64,000 bases of DNA from the NCBI RefSeq assembly GCF_014839835.1, contig NC_071643.1, forward strand, positions 3,143,896-3,207,895, written 5' to 3'. The position numbers and the translations under genes were made by a program. Below, in pieces: positions 44,152-54,898 of this stretch. How positions within the stretch are numbered: the first letter of the stretch is position 1; each line of letters begins with the position of its first letter. The DNA comes from Dryobates pubescens (lineage: Eukaryota > Chordata > Aves > Piciformes > Picidae). The notes beneath the pieces were generated by a model, which saw only the letters and a list, made by a program, of their open reading frames with translations, was not told the origin of the DNA and searched no databases.

Positions 44152-44690
44152 CATTCACAGAGCCACAGAATGAGTTGGGGTAGAAGGGGCCCCAAAGATC
44201 TTCTAGTTCCAACCCCCCCCTGCCATGGGCAGGGACACCTCCCACCAGCCCAGCTTGCTCAAGGCCTCATCCAGCCTGGCCCTGGAACACCTCCAGGGAG
44301 GGGACATCCATAGCCTCCCTGGGCAGCCTGTGCCAGTGTCTCCCAACCCTCACTGCAAAGGATTTCTTCCTCATCTCCAGTCTCAGTCTCCCCTCTCTCA
44401 GCTCAAAGCCATTGTCTCTCATCCTGGCACTCCCAGCCCTTGTCCAAAGTCCCTCCCCAGCTCTCCTGCAGCCCCTTCAGGTACAGGAAGGGTGCTCTAA
44501 GGTCCCAGGATGCCATTGGCTCTCTTGGCCCCCAGGGCACATTGCTGTCCCATGCAGAGCCTGCTGCCCACCAGCACTCCAAGGTCTTTCTCCATGGAGC
44601 TGCTTTCCAGCAGGGCAGTCCCTAACCTGTCCTGGTGCCTGCTGTTATTCCTCCCCAGGTGCAGGACATTTCTCTCCTCATTTTCTCCTG
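44152..44690 (-). mobile_element. CR1 LINE 3' fragment, group C
   Basis: Antisense GCCACAGAATGAGTTGGGGT, then CTCCCACCAGCCCAGCTTGC; the RT end EKDLGVLVGSRLCMGQQCAL is on the minus strand. An internal deletion joins the two near 44510. Confidence 0.92.
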
Positions 44691-45228
44691 TGCTTCCCTG
44701 TGTCCCTGACAACCCTTCAGCCCTCTGCTCTCCCAGGCTCACTCTCTGTGGAAGGTGACTCTCTTTCCTTGGCACATATTAATCCCAACCTTTTCCCAAC
44801 CATCTCCTGCAGCCCATTTTGGATGGGATGACCTCAGAAACAGAGGCCACCATCATTATCTACAGAGAGACCAACAACCCAGGGTGTGGGGAGGTGGTGT
44901 GTGACTGCTGAAATGATTAGCATTGCCCTCATCTGCCCTCCAGCAAGGCCACCAGTTCTAATCCAAGCCACAGAACCCACAGCTCCCCTGTGAGATAAAC
45001 AATGAGGAAACCAAGCTGCAGATGTTCAGGTTTCATTCCTGCTGTGGCAGGGAGAGGAACTGTGAGACCTGCAGGGGTCCTTGCTCTGAGGATCCCCAGT
45101 CCATGGTGACTACACAGAAAAGGAGGCTCAAAGCCAGGTGTTGAAACTATCAGACTGAGAAGAAATGATCCCAACACCCTGGAAGTGAGGTGGAACCAGA
45201 AGGGGAACCACTGTAAAACCTTTGCATA
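44691..45228. other. Single-copy sequence in PPM1L intron 2
   Basis: No feature recognised. Confidence 0.4.
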
Positions 45229-45668
45229 GAATCACAGAATGGCTGAGGCTGGAAGAGAGCTCAGAGCTCCTCTGCTCCAAGCTCCCCACCATGCCCAGGG
45301 ACACCTCTCAGCTCCACTCAGCTGCTCAAGGCCTCAGCCAGCCTGGCCTTCAACACCCCCAGCAAGGAGGCAGCCACAGCCTCCCTGGCCAGCCTGGGCC
45401 ACACTCTCACCACCCTCCCAAGCAACAACTTCTGCCTCAGCTCCACTCTGACCCTGCTCTGCCTCAGCTTCCAACCATTCCCCCTTGGCCTGGCTCCAGC
45501 CCCCCTCAGCAAAAGTCTCTCTGCAGCCTTCCTGCAGGATGCCTTCAGGTCCTGGCAGGCAGCTCTGAGGTGCCCCTGGATCCTTCTGAACACCCCCAGC
45601 TCCCTCAGCCTGTGCTCCCAGCAGAGCTGCTCCAGCCCTTGGAGCATCTTGGTGGCCTCCTTGGATCC
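45229..45668 (-). mobile_element. CR1 LINE 3' fragment, group E
   Basis: Minus strand reads GNGWKLRQSRVRVELRQKLL and VWPRLAREAVAASLLGVLKA; antisense tail ATAGAATCACAGAATGGCTG. Nearly identical to 61828-62320 and to the inverse of 53330-53824. Confidence 0.95.
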
Positions 45669-45994
45669 TCCCCAGTGCCTCCCCCTGGGCTCCTCTTCTC
45701 AGGCACCACTTCTCACCTACATTTTCAGCTTCTCTAAGGACACTTTGTGCAAGGCCAAGCTGCTGGTGCTCATCACCACTTCTTTGTCCCTTCCCTGGCT
45801 CCTTTGTGGGTTAGTGAAATGTGTGAATAGCTGCATCACTTCTTCTGGTGGAAGCAAGCAAGGTGAGGAAGCTGCAGTTACAGCCTCAATAATACAGCTG
45901 GGGCACACCACTGGGCCAAGCAAATCATCTGCTGGTGCCTCAGCAAGCCTCTCCACATGTGCACTGTGAGAGCAGCCCCCTCCTTGCCCTCAGA
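45669..45994. other. Single-copy sequence in PPM1L intron 2
   Basis: No feature recognised. Confidence 0.4.
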
Positions 45995-46050
45995 TGGACT
46001 CCAGGATCTTAGAGGGGCTCTTCCAACCCAACCAATTCCATGCTTCTAAA
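45995..46050 (+). mobile_element. CR1 LINE 3' tail
   Basis: GACTCCAGGATCTTAGAGGG, CTTCCAACCCAACCAATTCC; about 55 bp. Confidence 0.7.
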
Positions 46051-46354
46051 TGTCCTCCTGCCAGCTGGATGGGGCTGAGCAGCCCACACAGCACGCAGGC
46101 AGCTGTCCCTGAAGAACCTCAGGGATGCTGCTTCCTGCAGCTCAGCTGCACCTGCCCCTAGCTGCAGTGAAGAGAAGAGTTCTGTCAAAGTCAATTCTGT
46201 AAGGAATGAACCCAAAAAAACCCCCATTCTGGAAATGTCTGTCATCCCTGCAGCTTCTCAGCACCACTTCCCCCTCACAGGGGCAAGAACCTCTCTCTGA
46301 TCCCATCATTCTGTAACTGCCTCTGCTGAAATAGATGAAAAGAGCAGAACAGAA

Positions 46355-46570
46355 TACAGAATGAACCAGGTTGGAAGAGACCTTGGAGATCACCAAGGCC
46401 AACCTATCACCCAGCACCATCTCATCAACCAAACCATGGCACCAAGCTCCCCACCAAGTCTCTTCCTAAACCCCTCCAGGGATGGGGACTCCACCACCTC
46501 CCTGGGCAGCACATCCCAGTGGCAAATTACTTTCTATGAAGAACTTCTCCCTAACATCCAGCCTAAAGGG
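46355..46570 (-). mobile_element. CR1 LINE 3' fragment, group A
   Basis: Antisense GAACCAGGTTGGAAGAGACC to TCCCTAACATCCAGCCTAAA; minus-strand [16 protein letters not shown]-like. Confidence 0.92.
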
Positions 46571-46599
46571 GAGGTAGGAGAAAAATCTTTTCGATGGTA

Positions 46600-47480
46600 C
46601 AAGGCTGGGAAGCTGCTGAGGGGCCTGGAGCAGCTCTGGGAGGAGCAAAGGCTGAGAGCCCTGGGGCTGAGAGCCTGCAGAAGAGCAGCCCCAGAGGGCA
46701 GCTGAGCAATGCTCAGCAAGAGACAAAGGAGCTGTGGGGGGCAAGAGGCTGGGGCCAGGCTCTGCTCAGTGGTGCCCAGGGACAGCACAAGGGGCAGTGG
46801 GCACAAAGTGGAGCCCAGGAGGTTCCATGTGAAGAGGAGGAGAAAGTTGTTTGGTGTGAGGCTGCTGGAGGCTGAGAAGGGCAACAAAGCTGGGGAGGGG
46901 TCTGGAGCACAGCCCTGTGAGGAGAGGCTGAGGGAGCTGGGGTTGCTTAGCCTGCAGAAGAGGAGGCTCAGGGGAGACCTTCTTGCTCTCTCCAACTCCC
47001 TGCAGGGAGGTTGTAGCCAGGTGGGGGTTGGTCTCTTCTCCCAGGCAGCCAGCACCAGAACAAGAGGACACAGTCTCAAGCTGTGCCAGGGGAGGTTTAG
47101 GCTGGTGTTAGGAAGAAGTTCTTCAGAGAAGGAGAGACTGGCCATTGGAATGGGCTGCCCAGGGAGGTGGTTGAGTCACCATCACTGGAGGGGTTTAGGA
47201 AGAGCCTGGTGAGCCCTTGGTGCCATGGTTTGGTTGATGAGATGGTGCTGGATGATAGGTTGGACTTGATGATCTCAAAGGTTTCTTCCAACCTGGTTAA
47301 TTCTAATTCTAATTCAAGCTGCCCAGAGAGGTTGTGGAGTCTCCTGGTGTGGAGAGCTTCCAACCCTCCCTGGGCATTGTGCTGCTGGGCAAGCTGCTGG
47401 GGGTGCCCTGCTGGAGCAGGGGGGGTTGGACTGGGTGAGCTCCAGAGTCCCTTCCAACCCTCACCCTGCTGGGATCTGGG
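46600..47480 (+). mobile_element. Group B CR1 interrupted by a group A CR1
   Basis: 46600-46872 is group B (GLEQLWEEQRLRALGLRACR, FHVKRRRKLFGVRLLEA). 46873-47312 is group A in the same sense with its own tail TTAATTCTAATTCTAATTC. 47313-47480 resumes group B at GCTGCCCAGAGAGGTTGTGG and ends CACCCTGCTGGGATCTGGGA. The group B halves meet at nearly the same position as in uninterrupted copies. Confidence 0.92.
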
Positions 47481-48164
47481 ATTTTCTTTCTCTCTGGGGA
47501 GCTGTGGTGATGTTTTGTAAGGTTGGCAGAGCAGCAGTTCCCAGCTGCAGGAGGCATTACAGCACCTCTCCACCAGGTACAAATCAGAGGTGCTTTTATG
47601 ACTGCCTTAAGCACAGAAGCTCCACCAAACAGATTAAACCACAGTTTGGGGGTTGGTTTTTTTTGCTCTTCCTCAACACAAAGCCACATTTATCAAGTGC
47701 TCCAGCCCAAGTCCTGGAGGGTTTACGTTGCTCCTGACGACCCAGCTGCTAGCTGACAAAGTGGAACAGCTAAATACCCACTTCAGAAATTGATGAGGAG
47801 GTGAAGAAGGCTCCCCAGGCAAGCAGGCACCTGTCAAAGTGCTGGCTCTGCTCTCAGCTCCTGTTGAAAGGTTGTAATTACAGGGGTGATAAAAGCTGTG
47901 TCTGAGCAGAGCTGGAGGATGCAGCAGGCTCAGGCTGCCTGCAGGACAAGGCTGCTGTTTACAAACACAGATTGCAGAGAGCTGGCAGACCACAGGGTGG
48001 GAGAGTGGCACAGTTAGCACTGAAGCTGCTCTCTGAGGTGGAGTTCAAGGGCTTCATGTGGACAGCTCTTAAGCAGAGCTGCCTGCCTGGGGTTCACTTG
48101 TGAGCACAAGCTGCTTCACAGACTCCAGCAGTCCTGGCAGGATGGGCTTGGAAGGCACCTCTGG
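47481..48164. other. Single-copy sequence in PPM1L intron 2
   Basis: No feature recognised. Confidence 0.4.
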
Positions 48165-48268
48165 GATCACAGAGTCACAGAAGGTTAGGGGCTAGAATGA
48201 CCTCAAGAGGTCGAGTCCAAGCCCCCTGCCAGGGCAGGACCACCTACAGCAGGTCACACAGCAGCTCA
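48165..48268 (-). mobile_element. CR1 LINE 3' tail, group F-like
   Basis: Antisense ATCACAGAGTCACAGAAGGT to ACAGCAGGTCACACAGCAGC. Confidence 0.85.
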
Positions 48269-48269
48269 G

Positions 48270-49015
48270 ATAGAACAGAATAGAACCAACCAGGTTGGAA
48301 AAGATCTTTGAGATCACCAAGCCCAACCTATCACCCAGCACCATCCAATCAACTCAACCATGGCACCAAGCACCCCATCCAGCCTCCTCTTAAACCCCTC
48401 CAGGGATGGTGACTCCACCACCTCCCTGGGCAGCACATCCCCATGGCCAATCTCTCTTTCTATGAAGAACTTCTTCCTAACATCCAGCCTAAACCTCCCC
48501 TGGCACAGCTTGAGACTGTGTCCTCTTGTTCTGCTGCTGGCTGCCCGGGGATCACCCAGTCCCAGCCCCTGCCCCAGCAGGGCACCCACAGCAGCCTCCC
48601 CAGCAGCACAGTGCCCAGGGGAGGTTGGAAGCTCTCTACACAAGGAGACTCCACCACCTCTCTGGGCAGCCTGTGCCAATCCCTGACCACTCCTGCAGCA
48701 AAGAAATTTTCTCTCATCTCCAACTTAATCCTCCCCTGGCACAATTTCCTCTCCTTCTATCACCTGAGACTAGGGAGAAGAGCCCAACCCTCACCTGGCT
48801 CCAGCCTCCTCTCAGGGAGCTGTAGAGAGCAATGAGGTCTCCCCTCAGCCTCCTCTTCTCTACACTGAACACCCCCAGCTCCCTCAGCTGCTCCTCCCCA
48901 GCCCTGTTCTCCAGACCCTTCCCCAGCTTTGTTGCCCTTCTCTGGACATCCTCCAGCCCCTCGATGTCCTTCTTGGACTGAGGGGCCCAGAACTGAACCC
49001 AGGATTCAAGGCAGA
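48270..49015 (-). mobile_element. Mosaic CR1 of three groups (A, B, A-like)
   Basis: 48270-48543 is group A from tail to CTTGTTCTGCTGCTGGCTGC. 48546-48660 is group B without its tail. From 48661 the sequence continues as the A-like subfamily of 37562-38046. The second switch occurs at TCTCTGGGCAGCCTG, the matching position in both families. Confidence 0.88.
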
Positions 49016-49659
49016 GCAGGGAGCAGCCTTTCTGCTTTTGCAGTACAGCAGTGCCAGGATTGGCCTGATGAGTGAGCTCCCTCTCTGTGCTCCAGAGGTG
49101 GTTCCACCTCCTTGTGGGGAGCTGAAGTTCTGCCTTTTTACTTCCAGCCAGTTGGGAGGGTGTGCAAGTGCTGGGATCACCCTGAAGCAGCTACTGATGG
49201 AGCTCCTCACCCCCCAGGCTTGTTTCACTGCGTGACAGAAATACCCCTCAGGGTGCTTGGAGCAGGTGGGATGGTGATTTTCTCTCTCCAGTGAGGCACT
49301 TCCCAGTGAAGGCTAATGCTTGCTTTTCCTTCTGCCAGCAGGCACTCATCTCCTCCACTGCATCTCCCTCCTCCCTGACAAACTCCTGCCGATCCAAACG
49401 CCTGGAGAGATGAAGTGACCCAGCCAGGGAAAGAGATTTGCATCACCCATTGCACTGCTCAGCTCTGCTGCTCAGCTCTGCTGCTCAGCTCTGCTGCTCA
49501 GCAGAAGCCACAGAGAAGCAACAACTTGGGTTTTGCCTGCAGCATTCCCAAACATGCCACTTGTGACTGCACACATCTGCCCTGCCCTCATGCTGCCCTT
49601 TGAGCCTCCCAGCGCCTTAAGCAGGCGACTGTGGTCTGCAGACAGCTCTGAAGGGGCTG
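49016..49659. other. Single-copy sequence in PPM1L intron 2
   Basis: Contains the 13-bp tandem listed below; no exon seen. Confidence 0.4.
49460..49498. repeat. 13-bp tandem repeat, 3 copies
   Basis: CAGCTCTGCTGCT repeated three times exactly. Confidence 0.9.
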
Positions 49660-50357
49660 GGGAGTGATTGAGCTCAAAGCAGCTGAAGAGAAGCAGCCTT
49701 CACTGACTGGGGGCAAGGTCAGCACCAGCCAGCAGTGTGCTCTTGTGGTCAAGGAGGTCGATGGACTCCTGAGGTGCAGGCAGAAGAGTGTGGCCAGCAG
49801 GGCAAGGGAGGTTCTCCTGCCCCTCTGCTCTGCCCTGGTGTGGCCACAGCTGCAGTAGTGAGCTCAGTTCTGTGCTCCCCAGGTCCAGAGAGACAGGGAG
49901 CTGCTGGAGACAGTCCAGGGGAGGCTGCAAAGCTGCTGGGGGGCCTGGAGCAGCTCTGTGAGGAGCAAAGGCTGAGAGCCCTGGGGCTGAGAGCCTGCAG
50001 AAGAGCAGCCCCAGAGGGCAGCTGAGCAATGCTCAGCAAGAGACAAAGGAGCTGTGGGGGGCAAGAGGCTGGGGCCAGGCTCCGCTCAGTGGTGCCCAGG
50101 GACAGGCCAAGTGGCAGTGGGCACAAAGTGGAGCCCAGGAGGTTCCATGTGAAGAGGAGGAGAAAGTTGTTTGGTGTGAGGGTGCTGGAGGCCTGGAGCA
50201 GGCTGCCCAGAGAGGTTGTGGAGTCTCCTGGTGTGGAGAGCTTCCAACCCCCCCTGGGCACTGTGCTGCTGGGCAAGCTGCTGGGGGTGCCCTGCTGGAG
50301 CAGGGGGCTGGACTGGGTGATCCCCAGGGGTCCCTTCCAGCCCTCACCATGCTGGGG
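49660..50357 (+). mobile_element. CR1 LINE 3' fragment, group B, about 0.7 kb
   Basis: From the RT end ([40 protein letters not shown]) to [20 protein letters not shown] and tail CTCACCATGCTGGGGTGCTG. Confidence 0.94.
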
Positions 50358-50684
50358 TGCTGTGGTGGACACATGTTTATAGTTGATACCACACAGAGCA
50401 CTGTACCTCCCTGTCATTACCTCAGCTCACAGCCCATTGAGCACCCTGCTCACACACTCTGCAAATAGCATCTTAAGATGCTTGAGCACCTTGGAGATCA
50501 AAGTAAGGTAAGAGAATCGTTCTGCCTGTGAGTGGGAGTCTGAGTGGGAGTCTGAACAAAGTTGGTAAGGAGTTTGAGTATCTGAAGTGCTTCAGGGCAC
50601 TGCAGCTTGAGTACAAAGCAACAGGGCAGAATAACAGCAGCATGGTGGTGCTGGCTGCTCCAGAGAAGCTCAGGTGTCAATGTG
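50358..50684. other. Single-copy sequence in PPM1L intron 2
   Basis: Includes a direct repeat GTGAGTGGGAGTCTGAGTGG near 50528. No exon. Confidence 0.4.
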
Positions 50685-51440
50685 TCCCAGAACCACAGAA
50701 ACCTTCAGCTTGGAACAGAGCCTCAGCATCACCAAGTCCAACCCAGAGCCCTACTCTGCAAGGCTCACCCCTAAACCAGAGCCCCAAGCACCACAGCCAA
50801 ACCACCTTCAAACACAGCCAGGCTTGGGGACTCCACCACCTCCCTGGGCAGCACATTCCAACCCCTGACCACTCTGGATGGGAACAGATTCTTCCTACTG
50901 TCCACTCTGAACCTCCCCAGGGGCAGCTTGAGGCCATTGCCTCTTGTTCTGTCACTAATGACCTGTGAGCAGAGACCAGCAGCAGCCTCTCCACAACCTC
51001 CTTTCAGGGAGCTGTGGACAGCCAGGAGGTCTCCCCTCAGCCTCCTCTCTTTCACACTAACCATCCCCAGCTCCTTCAGCTGTTCTCCATCAGATTTCTT
51101 CTCCAGGCCCTTCCCAGCTTCCTTGCCCTGCTCTGCCCTGGCTCCAGCACCTCCACATCTCTCTGCTATTGAGGTGCCCAACACTGGAGCCAGCACTGGA
51201 GGTGTGGCCTCCCCAGAGCTGAGTGCCAGGGGACAATCTGCTCCCTGCTGCTGCTGGACACAGCATTGCTGACCCCAGCCAGGAGGCCTTTGGCTTTCTT
51301 GGCCCCCTGGGCACACTGCTGGCTCCTGTTCAGCTGCTTGTCCATCAGCACCCCCAGGTCCCTTTCTGCCAGCAGCTTTCCAGCCACACTGCCCCCAGCA
51401 GTGCCACCTAATCTGACTGCAGAGTGATCCACTCCAGCTG
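50685..51440 (-). mobile_element. CR1 LINE 3' fragment, diverged group A-like
   Basis: Minus strand reads [40 protein letters not shown] and [20 protein letters not shown]. Confidence 0.9.
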
Positions 51441-51554
51441 GTGCCTGATAAACAGCATCCAAACAGGGTGAAAAGCCCAGGTGTGAGTCTGAGGCTTCTG
51501 CCTGAAAGAGCTGAAAGGAAAACTCTTGAGCTGAGCTCAGCAATGGTCCCCAAG

Positions 51555-51622
51555 GGATTTGAGCAGCCAAGTCTAGTTGAGAGGTGTCTGTGCCTGTGGC
51601 AGGGAGGTTGGAGTAGATGATC
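51555..51622 (+). mobile_element. CR1 LINE 3' end fragment
   Basis: AAGTCTAGTTGAGAGGTGTC, GGGAGGTTGGAGTAGATGAT; no tail. Confidence 0.7.
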
Positions 51623-51654
51623 CACACTGCTCTGGTGAGTCTGGGCTGGTGGAG

Positions 51655-52222
51655 GCTGAGGGAGGGGATTCTGCCCCTCTGCTCCACTCTGCTGAGACCA
51701 CAGCTGCAGCTCTGGGGCCAGTTCTGGAGCCTCTGTGCCAGGAAGGATCTGGAGGGGCTGGAAGGTGTCCAGAGCAGGGCCACGAGGAGGAGCAGAGGGC
51801 TGGAGCTGCTCTGCTCTGGAGACAGCCTGAGAGAGTTGGGGCTGTGCAGGCTGGAGAGGAGAAGGCTCCCAGGAGACCTTCTGGTGGCCTTCCAGGATCT
51901 GCAGGGGGCTCCAAGAAAGCTGGGGAGGGACTTTTGAGGGTGTCAGGGAGGGACAGGACTGGGGGGGATGGAGCAAAACTAGAAGTGGGGAGGTTCAGGT
52001 TGGATGTGAGGAAGAAGTTGTTGCCCATGAGGGTGGTGAGAGCCTGGCACAGGTTGCCCAGGGAGGTGGTGGAAGCCTCCTGCCTGGAGGTGTTTGCAGC
52101 CAGGCTGGAGGTGGCTGTGAGCAACTTGCTGTGGTGTGAGGTGTCCCTGCCCATGGCAGGGGGGTTGGAACTGGCTGAGCCTTGAGGTCCCTTCCAGCCC
52201 TGACAATTCTATGATTCTAATT
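51655..52222 (+). mobile_element. CR1 LINE 3' fragment, group D
   Basis: From the RT end to [20 protein letters not shown] and [20 protein letters not shown], ending CTGACAATTCTATGATTCTA. Confidence 0.95.
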
Positions 52223-52225
52223 CTC

Positions 52226-52270
52226 TGAGGTGTCCTCTAGCCTGAGCCACTCTGATTCTGTGGTTCTAAG
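52226..52270 (+). mobile_element. CR1 LINE 3' tail, group E-like
   Basis: CTGAGGTGTCCTCTAGCCTG then CTCTGATTCTGTGGTTCTAA. Matches the end of 53330-53824. Confidence 0.8.
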
Positions 52271-52288
52271 CCCTAATGCTGAGGAGCA

Positions 52289-52656
52289 GGGCCGGGAGGG
52301 AGCAGGGCCGGGAGGGAGCGGGGCCGGGAAGGAGCGGGGCCGGGAGCGAGCGGGGCCGGGAGGGAGCCGGGCCGGGAGGGAGCCGGGCCGGGAGGGAGCC
52401 GGGCCGGGAGGGAGCCGGGCCGGGAGGGAGCAGGGCCGGGAGGGAGCAGGGCCGGGAGGGAGCGGGGCCGGGAGGGAGCGGGGCCGGGAGGGAGCGGGGC
52501 CGGGAGGGAGCGGGGCCGGGAGGGAGCAGGGCCGGGAGGGAGCGGGGCCGGGAGGGAGCGAGGCCGGGAGGGAGCGGGGCCGGGAGGGAGCGGGGCCGGG
52601 AGGGAGCGAGGCCGGGAGGGAGCGGGGCCGGGAGGGAGCAGGGCCGGGAAGGAGCA
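52289..52656. repeat. 16-bp GC-rich minisatellite, about 23 units
   Basis: GGGCCGGGAGGGAGCG-type units; GCCGGG at 52291 and 52643 are 22 x 16 bp apart. Variable last base gives CAGG, CGGG, CCGG or CGAG joins. The plus strand has three or more G-runs per unit. Long frames on both strands are artefacts. The array ends about 45 bp from the PPM1L exon 2 donor. Confidence 0.95.
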
Positions 52657-52700
52657 GCTCAGTTTCATCCCCAGGCAGGCTGGGGGCAGCACTGCCTTAC

Positions 52701-52875
52701 CTGCCTCGTCGTAGGACACCGTCAGCTTTTCCAGCATCTCCCGGTCGATGGAGAGGATCTGCTGCTCCAGGATGGTCTGGTAGGACAGCACACTGTTCTC
52801 CTTGTCCTTCTCATAGTCCTGCAGGTGCTGCTTCAGCACTTCGGGCAGCCGGGACTTCACGTACTCTGCCGCCGA
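52701..52875 (-). CDS. PPM1L: PPM1L exon 2
   Basis: 175-nt exon encoding SAAEYVKSRLPEVLKQHLQD to KLTVSYDEAG. The residues just before it in the family are FDGHGGE, encoded in exon 1. The acceptor is CTCCCACAG|TCGGC in phase 0 and the donor is GAGGCAG|GTAAGG, splitting a Gly codon that exon 3 completes (G|GC). This exon is a helical part of the PP2C domain. Visible differences from human are Thr to Ser at the first residue and Ala to Val in LPEVLK. With exons 3 and 4 it gives 227 residues, which plus about 133 from exon 1 equals the usual 360. Exon 1, with the ER anchor, lies beyond the window. Confidence 0.98.
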
Positions 52876-53009
52876 CTGTGGGAGACAGCAAAGGTCTGGT
52901 CAATCCCCTGCCCTTCCCGGAGCTCCAGGCACACCCACAGGGACTGGACTCGGTTTGAACTTAAAGCCCTCCCCAGTCTACCTCCTCCTGCAGCCCAGCA
53001 GGCAGCTGG
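52876..53009. other. PPM1L intron 1, 3' end
   Basis: Pyrimidine tract and acceptor of exon 2 on the minus strand; nothing else recognised. Confidence 0.4.
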
Positions 53010-53140
53010 GTGCTGGCTGCAGCCAGAGCAGTGTGGGCAGCAGGGCAGCAGAGGAGATTCTGCCCCTGGGCTCTGCTCTGCTCAGCCCTCACCTCCAATC
53101 CTGCCTCCAGCTCTGGGGTGCCCAGCAGTGGTGTCCACAG
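53010..53140 (+). mobile_element. CR1 LINE internal fragment
   Basis: GGCTGCAGCCAGAGCAGTGT, GCAGCAGAGGAGATTCTGCC: the RT end block, truncated on both sides. Confidence 0.75.
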
Positions 53141-53329
53141 GTGCATTCCACACACACAGACCCCTCTGCATTTGCTTCTCTGCTGGCACAAGGCACTAAG
53201 GGAGCAGGAATTAACACAAGGTGGCATGGTTGCACCGATGGTACAGAGCCTCCTGCTCCATAGTAGTAACCACCGAGGGTATCTGCCTCAGGAAGGGGGA
53301 CAGGCACCCAGGAGCCATCCAGCTCTGGT

Positions 53330-53824
53330 GTCCCCACCACAACAAGGACACAGAGCTGCTGGAGAGAGGCCAGAGGAGGCCACAAAGATGCTCCAAGGGC
53401 TGGAGCAGCTCTGCTGGGAGCACAGGCTGAGGGAGCTGGGGCTGTGCAGCCTGCAGAGGAGAAGGCTCCAGGGGCACCTCAGAGCTGCCTGCCAGGACCT
53501 GAAGGCATCCTGCAGGAAGGCTGCAGAGAGACTTTTGCTGAGGGGGGCTGGAGCCAGGCCAAGGGGGAATGGTTGGAAGCTGAGGCAGAGCAGGGTCAGA
53601 GTGGAGCTGAGGCAGAAGTTGTTGCTTGGGAGGGTGGTGAGAGTGTGGCCCAGGCTGGCCAGGGAGGCTGTGGCTGCCTCCTTGCTGGGGGTGTTGAAGG
53701 CCAGGCTGGCTGAGGCCTTGAGCAGCTGAGTGGAGCTGAGAGGTGTCCCTGGGCATGGTGGGGAGCTTGGAGCAGAGGAGCTCTGAGGTCTCCCCTAGCC
53801 TGAGCTGCTCTGATTCTATGATTC
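53330..53824 (+). mobile_element. CR1 LINE 3' fragment, group E
   Basis: Reads GLEQLCWEHRLRELGLCSLQ, KASCRKAAERLLLRGAGARP, VWPRLAREAVAASLLGVLKA and ends GCTCTGATTCTATGATTC. Confidence 0.95.
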
Positions 53825-54303
53825 AGTCCAATTTTTAACCCTGCACTGCCAAGTCCACCACTGGAGCTCATCCCTACCACCACATCTACTGATGCTCAAG
53901 TCTCTCTGAGGCTTACACCAAGTCCAAGTGCACCTCCCAGGTGGTTGAGGTTTTCTTCCCCTCCTGGGTGAGCAGCAGAACAAAGCACTCCTGCTCGGTC
54001 CACTGCCTTTCAGAACACGTCTGGATGTCATTAAAGATTTAAACCCCCAAGCCAGGATGAAACTGATACAAAGTCCTGTTGCAGGAGGAGAGGTGATCAG
54101 GCACAGCACTGTAATTACATCCCCAGCTGCACTGCAGAGCTGAGGCAGAGCCTGCTCCATTCTGCTCTGCACAGAACTCATTTCATCTTGGTTTTAAAGA
54201 GTCACTTCCACCTCCTGCAATATTGCACAAGAAAACTGTGAGCTGTGAGGGCATCTGTGCATTAAAGCAACCAGGAGGCTGAGTGCAGGGCTCTGGGTGA
54301 AAG
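53825..54303. other. Single-copy sequence in PPM1L intron 1
   Basis: No feature recognised. Confidence 0.4.
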
Positions 54304-54664
54304 GATGAAAAGAAGGCTCCAGGCAGACCTTAGAGCAGCCTTCCAGTACCTGGAGGGGACTACAGGAGAGCTGGGGAGGGACTTGTGACAAGGGCTGGGA
54401 GTGACAGGATGAGGGACAGTGGCTTTGAGCTGGAAGAGGGCAGACTGAGACTGGAGATGGGGATGAAATGTTTGAGAGAGAGGGTGGGGAGACACTGGCA
54501 GAGGTTGCCCAGGGAAGCTGTGGATGTCCCCTCCCTGGCAGTGTTCAAGGCCAGGCTGGATGAGGCCTTGAGCAAGCTGGGCTGGTGGGAGGTGTCCCTG
54601 CCCAGGGCAGGGGACTGGAGCTGGATGATCCTTAAGGCCCTTTCCAACCCAACCCATTCTGTGA
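54304..54664 (+). mobile_element. CR1 LINE 3' fragment, group C
   Basis: Reads [39 protein letters not shown] and SKLGWWEVSLPRAG; ends CCCAACCCATTCTGTG. Confidence 0.94.
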
Positions 54665-54669
54665 AATGT

Positions 54670-54898
54670 CCTCAGGTTGCACCAGGTTTAGGTTGGACAT
54701 GAGGAACAATTTCTTCTCCAAAAGGGTTGTCCAGGCCTGGCCCAGGCTGCCCAGGGCAGTGCTGCAGCTCCCATCCCTGGAGGGGTTTCAAAGCCCTGGG
54801 GATGTGGTGCTGAGGGCCATGGTTTGGTGGGGGGGCTGGCAGGGCTGGGCTAAGGGTTGGGCTTAAAGTTGTCTCCCAGCCAAAAGGATTCTGTGAGA
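54670..54898 (+). mobile_element. CR1 LINE 3' fragment, A-like
   Basis: Reads RFRLDMRNNFFSKRVVQAWP and RLPRAVLQLPSLEGFQSPGD; ends AAAAGGATTCTGTGAG. Confidence 0.9.

Noticed and set aside
52230-53199. Long glycine/arginine- or proline-rich frames across 52.2-53.2 kb
   Set aside because: By-product of the 16-bp minisatellite; on the minus strand the frame runs from PPM1L exon 2 into the intron, past a good splice donor.
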